Source: Bugulina stolonifera (lineage: Eukaryota; Bryozoa; Gymnolaemata; Cheilostomatida; Bugulidae). Taken from it: a stretch of 64,000 bases of DNA. The DNA lies in NCBI GenBank assembly GCA_935421135.1, contig OW285197.1, positions 2,479,568 through 2,543,567 on the forward strand, given 5' to 3'. Position numbers and translations under genes: made by a program. Positions 1 through 12,200 of the stretch are shown here, piece after piece. Position 1 is the stretch's first letter. Each line of letters starts with the position of its first letter. Under the pieces are notes generated by a model. It worked only from the letters and a program-made list of their open reading frames with translations, had not been told where the DNA came from and made no database searches.

Positions 1-1
1 C

Positions 2-2654
2 GTTAAGCGTGTTAACAGTATGTCCTGCGTGGAGAGTAGGCGTTTTAGATTCCTTGACATATGCAACTTTATCGCACCAGGCTTCAACTACTCCAAATAC
101 TTGAAGGCATTTGGCGTGTCAGAGAGTAAGGGATTCTTTCCTTACGACTGGGTAGATTCCCTGAGAAGGTTGGATCATCACGGACTCCCTCCCCGAGAGA
201 GTTTTTTCAACTCGCTGACTCAGCAAGAATTGAGCCAGCAAGATTATCACCACTGTCAGCTCGTGTGGGAAAGAGAGAACATGGAAACGTTCAGGGATTT
301 CCTCATCTGGTACAACAACCTCGATGTGGCCCCATTCATCGAGGCCATTGCACGTCAGAGCTCTATCTATCGACAAAAGGGTATTGATATGTTGAAATCT
401 GCAATCTCGCTTCCAGGCTTGGCTATCAGATGGTTGTTTATGGAGGTGGAGGCCCGACCTTACGGCTACTCTCCTCCGCAAGCCGCTCTCCCGCTGCATA
501 GGTTAATGTCTCTCCGAGGCGAACTTTGCAACTCACAACCCATATGTCTGTTCGATGAGGAGAGCAAAAGTCTGTACCACACTCTCCGTGATAACCTCGT
601 GGGAGGGCCAAGCATCATCTTTCACAGACATCATGAAGTTGGAGTGACCTCTATTCGAGAGAAGATTTATGGCGCATCCGCAAAACCCTGTAGGTCCATT
701 CTGGGAGTCGATGCCAACGCTCTCTACCTATACTGCATGATGGGGAATATGCCTACGGGTTATCCCAGGCGGAGGCTAGAGAGTCGAGGCTTTGCTCTGG
801 AACCCGTTAAAAAGTTCAGCAAAGTGGCGCATGGATGGTTAGAGTTCCAATCGTGGAAGAGAGGAGAGGTCATCCTTCACCAACAGAATGGAGGAGAAAT
901 GAGGATAGGGTGTCACAACCTACCGGTGGATGGTTATAGCGAACAGAGTCGGACTGTGTACCAATTCCACGGTTGCTACTGGCACGGACACGAGTGCGAG
1001 CTAGGAGGGAATGGAAAAGGTGTCAGAAACATGACGAATGAAGAGCTCCGGGTGGATACTGCGAGGAAAGAAGATTACATCAAGGCTCTAGGCTATAAGC
1101 TCATCACCACTCGGGAGTGTGAGTGGGGAGCGCGAGTTCGTTCGGATGAAGAGGTTAGGACATTTCTCTCCGTCTTCTTTTCTTCTCTCTATCCAGAGAG
1201 GGGTTGTGTCAACCTCGATAAAATAATCAACAGTATTCGTAGTGGAGAGTACTACGGTTTAGTGGAGTGTGACATTTCCGTACCCGAAGAGCTAAAGGCG
1301 AAGTTCTCTGAGATGGCACCTATTTTCAAGAATATAAATGTGGGAAGAGAACACCTTAGCGAACACATGCGCGCTTTTGCCAATCAGAACGGTTTCTTGA
1401 AGAGACCTCAGCGAATGCTCGTGGGGAGTCTTTTTGGCGAGCGAATCACACTACTCACCGATCTGGCTAGATGGTATCTAGATCAAGGTTTGATAATTAC
1501 CAGGGTCTATCAGTTTGTTCACTTTATCCCACGAGCCGTCTTCAAAGACTTTGGTTCTTCGGTCTCAGACGCAAGGAGAGGGGGAGATCTGGACCCTGAT
1601 CTGGCCCTCTTGGCCAGCACCAGCAAGCTCGTTGGGAATTCAGCCTACGGAAAGACCATAACAAATAAAGAGAAACATAAGACTGTCAAGTATGTAGAGA
1701 CAGTAGAGGGGGCGGCCGTCAAAGTGAGGAGTAGGCACTTTTCTAGTCTCAACGAAGTCGATGAAAACTACTTTGAGATAGAGCTTCACAAGAAAAAGGT
1801 AAGTGTTGACAATCTTTCTTACTTTGTCTCTTGATTTGACAAAACTTTTTCCGAGTGGAAGGGTGAACTTTCTCTCTCTCTCTCTTTCTTTCTTTTAGAT
1901 TCGAATGGATGTTCCATCCGTCGTAGGATTCGTCATACTCCAGAGAGCCAAGTTGAGGATGCTAGAGTTCTACTACGACTTTATGGATAGGTGAGTAGAA
2001 CTAGACTATACAAAGATTTTATCAAATCCTTTTCTATTTATTCTTCGGTGTCAGCAACCTCTAACTCGCCCGATTTATTTTCACAGATTCGTCAGCAGAG
2101 AGGACTTTGAGTACGTAGAAATGGATACGGATAGCGCTTACATGGCCCTGAGTGCTCGCAATATAGATGAGGTCATCCGAAAAGATAAAAAAGAAGAGTT
2201 CTACAGAGAGTATGGTAAATGGTTTCCCAGACCCTTCTGCGATAGTCACAAGGGAGACTTTATCACAACCAAGGTGCTCGGGCAAGAGTGGGAGATGAGG
2301 GAATGTTGTGAGAAGGTGCAGCGATACGAAACACGAACCCCTGGTCTGTTTAAGGAGGAGTTTCGGGGGGAGGGGGTCATCGCGCTCAACTCAAAAACTT
2401 ACTTTTGTTGGTCCGCTGACGGTGATAGCAAGTATAGTAGCAAAGGACTAAATAAAAGAGGAAACACCCTAACCAAAGAGAAGTTCCTCTCCGTGCTCAA
2501 AACAGGGGAGTCGGTGAGAGGAGACAATCGGGGTTTTATCAGAAGAGGAAATCAAACGTATAGCTATACCCAGCTAAAGACCGGACTCACCTACTTCTAC
2601 GGTAAGCGGAAGGTTGCGGAAGATGGGGTGAGTACGAGTCCTATAGAATGTTAG
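2..2654 (+). CDS. Protein-primed family B DNA polymerase, viral/Polinton type, 5'-partial, three exons
   Basis: Exons lie at 2-1798, 1899-1990 and 2087-2654. The introns (100 and 96 bp) have GT-AG ends and pyrimidine-rich acceptors, and phase is kept across both. The frame is open to the left edge upstream of the first ATG (20), and the exonuclease part expected of the family is missing, so the gene starts outside the window. Palm motifs seen, counting residues from that ATG: motif A region DANALY (about 231), motif B GNSAYGKT (about 538), and motif C DTDS in exon 3 near 2122. Between A and B is a FHGCYWHGH segment followed by a TRECEW stretch, resembling the Vsr-like endonuclease insert of related animal-genome polymerases. 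The protein ends with VSTSPIEC and a stop, typical of the family C-terminus. AATAAA follows at 2688-2693. No in-frame lesion is visible. It could be a Maverick/Polinton or adintovirus-like gene, or a domesticated copy; no capsid or integrase is seen here. Confidence 0.85.
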
Positions 2655-2733
2655 TACTGATTTCTCGGAGATGAGACTACTTCATTCAATAAATCGGAGA
2701 GTAAACGAACAGTGCATCATAACCCTTGTATAT

Positions 2734-2751
2734 ATATATATATATATATAT
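2734..2751. repeat. (TA)n microsatellite downstream of the polymerase
   Basis: A short pure TA run. The rest of 2655-2990 holds small hairpins and a second AATAAA near 2845, but no recognisable gene. Confidence 0.6.
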
Positions 2752-3108
2752 CCGTATAATTTTTTTTTCACATTCACTCTCTATTGTAAGGGGTCTCCGT
2801 CCTCAAAACGGAGGGTTTATCGGTTGTAGCCTTAAAACCGAGCAATAAAACACTAGCTAATACATTAAAAACCATTTACCTCTCCAAACCAAAGGGGTAG
2901 ACGGTACTAGCGCAGCTTCCGCTCATACTCACCCCTTATCAGTTCACATTTCTTCTATTGTCTTCATTCGTAGGTGGGGGGTGACATCGCACGCGCACGA
3001 TGCGCTCTCTCCCTATCGGAGTTTGCTACCCGGGGGAAAGTGGACGCGGTGGTCAAAGAAATTGGTGGCGAGTCAACGACATCATCGTAGAGGCGGGTCT
3101 ATTTGTAG

Positions 3109-3112
3109 GATG

Positions 3113-3144
<32 letters not shown>

Positions 3145-3179
3145 GATGATGATGATGATGGTGATGGTGATGGTGATGG

Positions 3180-3250
<71 letters not shown>

Positions 3251-3251
3251 G
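3109..3251. repeat. (ATG)n microsatellite
   Basis: A nearly pure ATG array with GTG variants. It gives artificial poly-Met, poly-His and poly-Ile reading frames and is not treated as coding. Confidence 0.95.
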
Positions 3252-3351
3252 CGATGAGAAGACAAGCATCCATCTATCCCGTTTATCTATTTCTATTTCT
3301 ACCCCTCCGAGCGATGATGTCGTCGGCTAACCTCCTCGCGAAGTCCACGGT

Positions 3352-3976
3352 TTGAAGCGCGGAAGAGCCACCGCCTTCACTTTCCCTCGCCACTCGTCAC
3401 GGGGACGGGTGATTTCCCTAGGGGAGGGTCCGGGGAAAATGAGGGTTAAGACGCGAGTCTTTCATCGAAGGTCCGGGGGCGCTCGAACGGAGGAGCGCGC
3501 GAGTGCGGTGTCACCCCGACCAGTTCAGTCTCAACAGTCCCCGGCGAAGAAATCATCCGGAAGCACCATCACCACTCGGTAAGTTTCTTAAGTAGTATAG
3601 TCAGCGTCGTAAACTCTGCACGGGCACTCCGCACGGATGTAGCCTATCATTACTCTAACCCGTATTTTCCTTCGCTTCACCCTACTCTAGCCGACGGTCC
3701 GCCCGCGAGGGTAGCGACGGGTCGTTGGGGCGGGAGAGCGGGGGAGGGGCGGGGGACGGGCGGGGGGACGGCGGCGTGGGGCCACGGCTGGACTCGCGAA
3801 CGAGAACCGCAGCGAGGCGGAGGGCGAGGCGGAGGGGTTTGGGGTGGGGAGGGGTGGGGAGGGGCGGGGACGGGTGGAGGGAGGACGGGTGGGGTTCGCG
3901 GGGCGGGGGGCGCGCGCGCGTACGCGCGCGCCCCCTCGCCCGAGCCGTGGGACCGGGCGAGGGGTTTGCTCTTTAG
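3352..3976 (+). CDS. Possible two-exon Arg/Gly-rich basic protein
   Basis: An open frame from 3352 reaches a canonical donor (CG|GTAAGT) at 3581. A pyrimidine-rich acceptor ends at 3690 (CCCTACTCTAG). Joining 3352-3581 to 3691-3976 keeps the frame and stops with TAG at 3974-3976. The product would be about 170 aa, first Ser/Arg/Lys-rich, then Arg/Gly-rich and strongly basic. No domain is recognised. It lies just downstream of the viral-type polymerase, so a basic nucleic-acid-binding protein of the same element is conceivable. The region is extremely GC-rich (with GCGCGCGC runs), and open frames arise there by chance, so this is a weak call resting on the splice sites and phase. Confidence 0.25.
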
Positions 3977-4160
3977 ACTGGGTTCTACGGAACAGCCGAT
4001 GAGGTTTTTGAAACCCCACCCGCGATCGGGGGGTAGGTTCTAGGGCTTTGCACATAGAGTGAGGTTTAGGGGAGAGGAGGGGGCGAGAGGACGGGTGGGG
4101 TGGTCGTCCGCCCGGGGAGTTTTTGGATCTAGGGCTAATAAGACGCGGAAATGACCGGGT
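3690..4160. other. Extremely G-rich stretch ending at a composition break
   Basis: The plus strand is dominated by GGGG, GGGGCGGG and CGCGCG runs, unlike anything else in the window. Just after 4190 the sequence turns AT-rich and stays so. This may be the end of an inserted element or a mis-assembly join. Confidence 0.8.
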
Positions 4161-4164
4161 GTCT

Positions 4165-4178
4165 GTGCAGATCTGCAC
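4165..4178. repeat. 14-bp perfect palindrome shared with 19605-19618
   Basis: GTGCAGATCTGCAC is followed by an ATACTACT-containing segment. A near-identical palindrome plus AATACTACT lies at 19605-19630. The shared part is about 30 bp, so the two sites look like related element ends rather than chance. Confidence 0.6.
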
Positions 4179-4529
4179 TGACTATACTACTCGTACGTGT
4201 AACTTTCGTAACATTAGTAAATTCGTATTGCATTTCATAAACTAAATGATATTTTACTAGTGCTGTATAAATCTAACTCAAAAAGTATGGGTGGAAAAAT
4301 TAATAATTTATATACCAAGTCATTGAACCTTTCTACGCAGGCTTATTAATATAGTTGTACAAGATGACAGAAGAATTGGAACTTTTGAAACGAGTACGAA
4401 TCACAATTTGTTTCTTTATTGGTAGGCATGCGAAACCATCTTATTCCGAGTATTTATGTTTAGGGTATTTAATACCATCTCAATTATAATATTATTATAG
4501 TTCAAAATAAAAGCAGACTAGGCATATTC

Positions 4530-4885
4530 TCATATTAGGCATATTTAGAATGATTTTGCACACGCAGCCTTTATAAACAGAAATCTGCAGGAATAACAAT
4601 TTATTTTATTTAATAATACACAGCAGCCTATAACTCTTAAGCTGTGCGTTTGAATATTAAAGGCAGCGCTATATTATGGACTATTAAAGTTTCCAAACAT
4701 GCATGTTTTATACTAGATGAACTGTAACATGCAGCAATAAAACTAAACTTTACATGTTAATAATATTTTCATGTCTAAATACAACGGGACCTCTTTTCAG
4801 AATAGGCATTAGCCATAACTGAACGCTCAAGCTGTGTTCAACATTAAAATGGCACGTGTACAGTTTCCTACTTTGCCTATCATGT
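4530..4885. mobile_element. Degenerate copies of the AGGCRTATTCGGA MITE family
   Basis: Segments here resemble the left half (AATCTGCAGGAATAACAATTT type) and right half (ACTGAACGCTCAAGCTGT type) of the better preserved copies at 22.3, 28.4 and 41.4 kb. The copy is diverged and disrupted, and its termini are not clear. Confidence 0.55.
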
Positions 4886-5020
4886 GTATTACTTTAGTAT
4901 CACAGCCATACTAGTACATACATGCATATATTATAGAGACAAAGCTTCAGTCAACTTGTTTTTATGAACATGTTTTATATTACACAATGCACTTATGAAC
5001 TTGTCTTATATGTAATGTAG

Positions 5021-5219
5021 ACACCTTCCACAGTGGAGATCAGCAGAACATGTTGATACTGGTCTGATATCGAAAGGAGTGACCATGGACACTGCAATGC
5101 AGACCACGCATCAGTCCGCAACTCAGAAATCATTAAGTTACCCAAAACTCATGGTGGACAGTCTGACACAAAGTAGCAGTGGAACTCCGCATCTTTCCAG
5201 TCTACCACAAAAACACAAG
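5021..5219 (+). pseudogene. Gene Z: orphan cytoplasmic-tail exon of the receptor family
   Basis: The exon starts after an AG acceptor at 5019-5020. Its start (RHLPQWRSAEHVDTGLIS) aligns with the tail exon of gene A (RDIPKVRSAGHVYAGLMT), and so does its end. It could end at a GTAAAA donor at 5220 or read into the overlapping TAA at 5220-5222. No transmembrane exon is recognisable upstream, where a MITE and the composition break lie, and no final exon homologous to that of gene A is seen downstream before gene A begins. It is probably the 3' remnant of a further array member. Confidence 0.6.
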
Positions 5220-5222
5220 TAA

Positions 5223-6254
5223 AACTGAGTATGTTGTGTAAAAATTCCCATTTGCTAGAAATTGCTATTCATTATGCTAGTAGCAATGCTGTAATAAAAT
5301 GCTTATATCACTGTCATACTTCTATCCAATCTTATGTACATGAACATTTACATGACTATTGCAGGTCATTAAAAGATTGCTGTTCAAAAATGTGTCAACA
5401 GGTAAAACTGTCAAATGGAGTTATCAGTTGCTTGTATTAGCCAGTGAAAAACATAGAAGTTGTCAAAGGTCTAGTTATATTGACCACGTTATGCCTCTTT
5501 GAATAACTATGAGAATTTTACTACATGACTTGTATTATATACAGTAGCTTCATTGTGGCTTTGTTGGCAAAATAATTTCTATGACCTTTTGTCTTTGAGT
5601 AGCTGCAGTAACTTGGACTGTCTATCATTAAGACGTGCAGGCACCAGAAACAAGACAATTCTCTAACCTACAAATAAATAATATGGTTCAGGACAATTTC
5701 CACCATTGGTGGTTATATGGAGGAAAAAACTTGCAAGCTTAGGCTATCCATTTGTTATGTAAATTGTTTTGAGTGAGTTAAATTATTAGTTAGATAAGGT
5801 ACATGTAGATTAAGGCAAAAGCATGAATTTAGAAGAAGGAATATACATGTATTTAATGTGCTAGATAAATACATGTACACTACTGTAGCTCTAGTGAGCT
5901 GATACAAACTGAAAGTGTATTATCAGTGTGGTTGTAATTTAATAAATACTGCATGTATAAGATCAATAACATAGTAATGCATTTACCCCACAACTAAAAC
6001 TAAAATACAATAGACTCACTAAATACTCGAAGTTACAGTGCAAATGTTTTGGCTGGAGGAAAGAATTTATGCTATGTTTGCTATCCGATCAACAATGGTA
6101 CTACAATGTTTAATACTATTGTCTAAGGACTGCAGTTGGAGTGTAGTTTAGTTGTTTACTAGCCATATGCGCTTTTATTTAGACGTTGAGAGGCTTTAGA
6201 TGACATACTCAATTAGGTTACATAACAACTATCATCAATTAATAGGATGAGAAA
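5223..6254. other. Intergenic stretch between Z and A
   Basis: AT-rich sequence with scattered ACATGTA motifs. No exon with homology to the array genes, no RNA gene and no clear transposon end is seen. Confidence 0.6.
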
Positions 6255-9200
6255 ATGACTATACGGGATAGCGGCTCAGGTTTGTCCAATCTGGCCAAAA
6301 GTGTAGCAATAATTCTATATTTTCTCCTTCAAAAGTGAGTATGAACATGTAACGTACATGTCACTAGAACTGTGATAGCTTTGATGTCATGTTACATATA
6401 CATGTATGTTAGGATTAAGATTGTAAACAAATGTTTTCATCAAAAATCCAATCACTGCTGCAGAGTAGTACAAATCACTCAGTTTGACATTCTAAATAAT
6501 TGTAGCAACTACCCAGTTTGTTATGCAACGGAGCAGCAGTGACAAGTCATGAAATAACAAAATATGCTTCCACAAAGTTATAAAATCAAAATGCATACAG
6601 ACTTTGATTGAGACAGGGCCATGTTAGAGTAACAATACATTGAAATACTGGCATGGAAATACTGACATAGAAATACTGCCAATGTCATATTTAAAAGTTA
6701 AACCAGTTATAGTGTAAACCATCTTTCATAAACTATTTTGTGTTTCCTTTATCAACAAAGAAGTGCTGTAAATAGAAAAAAACATTATGCTTATGGCCGT
6801 AGGTTGGAAAAACAGCATACTCATGTTCTTTTAAAGTACTGAATTTTTCTGCAAAGCAAAAATTTCCAAATAAAGTCAGCAGCTATGCCAACCTATCATA
6901 CATTTGGTTTCATGGCAGATGTTCTTGGTAATTGTAGAAACTATCAAGTTTTGGCCCTCAAAGATCATACAGTTAGAGACATACAGACTATTTTACTTGC
7001 TAATGACACACTCAGAATTTCGTGGGATGTAGTTGAACCCAGACAGCCAAGAAAAAGATGGAATTTCACTCATGTCACACTACAACGCCCAGAAGCAATC
7101 AGAAGTGTACGATACCCTCTAAGAAGAGATATAGTGAGTTATCCTAAATACTGTAATTCTGTCCCATGTACTAACATACTCCATAGGGATATCAGTGTTT
7201 TGTTACATACATATATGTAGTAATGTACACTATAGACAATTATACATAAACATAGAAGTAGGACTGGCATAGCCATGGGAACTTAACAGGTCTTAATGCT
7301 GACTGGAGGTCATAATAGCCAATATTATTCAAATGAGCGTATCTTGGCTACCACTAAGATTACAAAGACAAACAACACATAAATCTTCATTAAATAAGAT
7401 AAGCAGTTTTCTTTGCAAATATTGAATTGTGAAACAGTAGTGGCTTAAATTTGCTAATTACAGTGTGAAGAAATCAGTTTGCTTCCTCTGCTTGAAGGTA
7501 AATGTTGGAAGCTTGAATCGCACATTCATTGTAGTTCATGTAAACTTAAATTTATTGAAGCAAGTTCTCTGATAGCAAGAACGAAGGCTTGCATTCCAAT
7601 TAACTGAGGCTGAGTTGATCTAGTTTTACTGTATACAACGTACAAGGTGCAAAGCTTTGCATATTAACCGCTGCTAAATAGATACATGCACGTATGGTGA
7701 TCTTGTTGCATTGAACTTATCCACCACTAGCAGAAACCAACAGTGGTTCTCATTTCTACTAGCTAGAGGAGCTGCACTCACGCCACTCTGGTTTTCCTAA
7801 CAGTAATCGTTTTTTTTATGCAGTAGAACTACATGTATTCTGGCTAAATACTAGTAAAACTTGTAGTCCAATGACTAGGCTATTATTCAACACAAAACCT
7901 GATTCACCAAAAGAAAACTGGCATCACATCAGCTAATATTTTATGCATGTTTTATTGGTTTCATTTTGGTCATTAAATTGCAATTACTGAAATGAATAAA
8001 TTATTGACGGTTAATAACTTGAAATATTTACAAAGTATCCAATCAACTAATTCCGTCAGTATTCATGACCTCTTGATTAATAATGAACTACATGTATCTG
8101 GATTTATTTCCACTAGCATTGAGCTAGAGCTGCTCTTTCTAATCTGAAATTTATTTCCATCAATATGATGGCAAATATACAATTGTTGAAAATATACATT
8201 TTATTATCAGTACAGTGTGGATTACGGTCTTGATGACAATGGCATGCCCAGAGGAGCAAAGTATGACGTGTTAATTCAACTAGTTGATGAAGATTTCACT
8301 GCAGTTTCTGATGAGGAGAGTGGTGCAGTCATCATACGTAAGAATATATAATTGCTTTAATATTCTTACATTTTGGTGGTTTAACTGCAAAGAGTGATGG
8401 CTATTGAAAGTTATATTTAGCAATGTGTCATCGAGATCTATTCATACAACTTTACTGTTTTATCTGTATTGGTCTATTATAATCATGTAAATTTTGCAAC
8501 TCAAAAACTACATTTACACATTTTATGCTAATTTTACCAGACATATAGAGTATAACTGTATAATAGTATACTCAGGGTCAAGGAGGTTGATATTTAATAT
8601 AGAGTAGGTAACCCTGTAAAATATTTTTCACTAGCTCCAAGAAAGCCTGTATCATTCTCTGCTACGTTAAGTTACCACAACCTCTCTAGGGATGGATACC
8701 CAAGATTTATAGAGTTCAATTATCATCTTCAAAGGAACTCACTCTACAGTGGTGTCAAGATAGAGTGTGGGAATAGAAATGCAAACGGAACATTAAGCAT
8801 CAGATTTAGAAAGGAAATTGACTTTACATATTCTAGTGAGTACATGCTAATAGAACAATACGGGATATTGATGCATAACACAAAATCCCAACATTCATGC
8901 CTTAAAGGTGTTTACTGGCAGTTAATTTTTCCTTAAACTAACTGACAATGTGCTTTTTATGAATTAGCACAAGATTTAGATTTAGGTCTCAACCTATGTG
9001 ATTACATCAAGTCACACTGAGCAGTTTTGAGCTTTCACATGTGTGTGTACCATTTTGAGTATTACTTGATAGATGTAAGGGCTCTGAACTTCCATCTGGG
9101 TATACTTGGTTTGACTCACAACTGAAGTGTTTTTTCATCCTAAATTAAAAACATGCAAATGTCTTTAGATTAATGCTTTTCTTCTTTGGGATCAGAAGTC

Positions 9201-12200
9201 GAAAAAATTGCTATTTTTTCGTTAACATGACTAACTTCCACCCGGTGCAGTCAACGGTAACTCCACCAAAGTTTATTAAACTGATTTAGATTGCGAAATT
9301 AAGCATAAGTTTCCGTACATCCAATCTCTATGGTGCCAAACACAAGAATTCTTCAAGTAGCTGCCTAAAAGCAGAAAAAACCAATCATGTCTCCTAGAGC
9401 TGGATATTATTATAGCCTGATATAGAACGGACAAAAGACTAGATCTGGGTCAATGGTTGGACTCGGACCCATGTTGTTGCCGCTAAATTGCGTCAATGCT
9501 GCAATACTAAAATGAGTGGTGCTAGACCACTCGGCCATCAACACCTGCATTATTATCTTTTAGTCTAATGTGTCATTATTGTGCCTGCAGACAACTCATA
9601 AACTTCAGAATTTTCAACTGAAAAGTTTATGGAATTCTAGCTATGTGTGAAAAATTGAAAGTATAATTAATAAATGTTACCTAATGTTGTTGTACTATGG
9701 TTATTATAGCTTATGTTAAAGTACTTATGGGGGACTGGTGTACTTGTTAGGGTAACTTGATGCATCTTAAGAACAATGCAGCATGGTCAAGTCATACACT
9801 ACGTGTAGAGCTGCTAAGTAGCAACTGAACGAACTCATTTACAGACACCGTGCACAAGTAGTTCTCAGATTTGGAGGGCTTCTAGCAGTGCAGGGGAAGT
9901 AGTAGAGCCAGGCCAAGATTCTTTAGTACAGATTGTGTCTAATCCGAAAATCTGAAAACTCTACCACTTCCGCTGCACTGTCAGGAGTCCGTGGACTACG
10001 AGCGCATGGTGTTCGAAAATGAGTTTCTAGGTAATAGTCATGTACCTGTACCTGTAAATATATAACGCCGGGTCTACATACCAATTCGATCTGTATATGA
10101 CAATATACGGATACATATATATATTGTAATGTTTGGGCTGTGTTACATACAAGTGCCGACATGGTACGGGTATAGGAAGTGCTTGGAGGTTGGTAGAGGA
10201 CAGCCAGGGTAACTTCCACACATTACATAAAAGAGTGAACAGTTAGTTAATGCTCTAGTATTGTTGATAATGATGTAGGCCGAGGCTGAGACTCGTGAAA
10301 GAGTCCAAGGTAGACGTAGGTCTGTAAGTTTATACTCCAAACGAGTGTAGAAAGAAGTAGTAGTAATCTAAGGAGTGTAGAAAGAGTTGCTTAAATGAGT
10401 ATGAAGATGAGCTCGAGCCGCTTAGGTCTAAGAAGACCTGTGGGTGGAGCTACGGGCCTGCAAGAGGAAGCCTCTAGGTTGAGTTAAGAGTTGTTGTTTT
10501 ATTCAAGCGCAATCAACAACTAATTTGATACAGAAAATGTGCTGGCTTTTATACTAAATACACTTCCTGAAAAACGTACGACAAGGTATTGGGCTGGTAC
10601 GATAAGATATCGGGCCGAAACTTACGCAACAACATGGAGTAGTTCCGCCCGACGTTGGCCACCAAAAGGGTCGTCCTTGCACAAAAAGTGCTTACAATAA
10701 TCTGATATGGATAATATATGGCCATGTTCTGAGACATCGGCCCAAAAATTATACAGGTAAAAGACTTAGAGAAACAATCAGGATAAATGGATGATTGCAC
10801 ACACATAGCATAGTTAAACTATACTTAGAACATGCAACAATCTGATTGGTCAATAATAGCAATACAAAGCGCACTATGCATAAGCAATTGATTTTAATAA
10901 TAGTAGAATAATGTCGACGCATGTATATATGGTAAGGTAATGTCAATGCATGTAATAGAGTAAATATGAGCACAATTTCAACGCATGTATGCACAAGATT
11001 ATAGTTCATGTCGTGGCAGGCTATGCTAATTCACCACAATATTATAATAATCATGTTGTGACATTAGTACTTTCCTACTTATCCTCTATTCAGGTAAAGA
11101 TGAGAATGTAGCCCTGGGCCGACCAACAGCCATGTTTACAACAAGAACAACTACTGGTGGGTTTTTGTTAAACTCCAGCTATGCAGTCGATGGCAAGATT
11201 TGGCTGAATGTCAACCATGCTCAGACAGATAATTTAATAATCCCAAAATGGTGGGTGGTCCAACTTGATCGGATTTTGGAAATCCAGAAAGTGATTTACT
11301 ACAACTATCAATCAAGGTGTGGCAAAACCTACTGCAGTGAGTACAGCAAAGATGCAAAATAATGTTATGAACTGCATACTGGTAACGTTTTCTTGGTGCA
11401 TATAACAGTTGGGTTGTCGTTGATGCATTTTCTGTTAAATGATCAATTGATTAAATGACTAAATCAGTTAAATTTAAAGACGCTGATAGCAGACAGCAGA
11501 TTAATGTTTCCCAAGATGTAGTACTTACTATATTAAACTATTCAGATATGCATTCATGTTAAAATTCAAGCTCATAAAAGACATAAAATAGTACAGCCAT
11601 GTGGTGGCAATTTGACCAAAACTACTTACAAGCAATTTTCTTGTTAAAATACGGTAGTACGGTACTACGGTACTACGGTACTACCGGTACTACGGTACTA
11701 CGGTACTACGGTACTATGGTACTACGGTACTACAGTACTGCGGTACTATGGTACAGCGGTACTACGGTTAGTACTACTCAGGATTGCAGGCGTGACTTGT
11801 GTATTTGTGGACCCAAGTTTTTCTGTTTATCAATAGCAATCAAAAACCCCTTCCTGCTAGATTTATATTCATGATTTGAAAGTTTTAAGCTAGCGCCCAG
11901 TAACAATCACATTTTTTTCTGAGATAATCCTGCTTCATCAAAAATTTGATCAGGAAGAAAGTTGTATTAGTATATTAGTAACATAGTTATTCTTTGATGA
12001 TATAACTGAACTAGAAGTAGTATATAATAGGTATCCCGGTTGTGTCTTTTGACTTCAGTCGCCTACAGGCTGGGCTCAAGAAAGTACATTACTTGTATCT
12101 GCTTTTTAACTGTGCAACCTCTTACTGTTTACTGCTAACAGTGAGGCTACAGACCCTCATCCCCTATCTCAGACCACAGACCTTGGCATAGTATTTAACT

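Noticed and set aside
3053..3273. Poly-His and poly-Ile minus-strand frames
   Set aside because: Translation of the ATG microsatellite.
3687..4178. 163-aa Pro/Arg-rich minus-strand frame
   Set aside because: Low-complexity translation of the G-rich block; no family resemblance or splice evidence.
5231..5440. 69-aa frame after the Z tail exon, tested as its final exon
   Set aside because: It lacks the conserved last-exon sequence seen in A and C (PEP..GLYD region).
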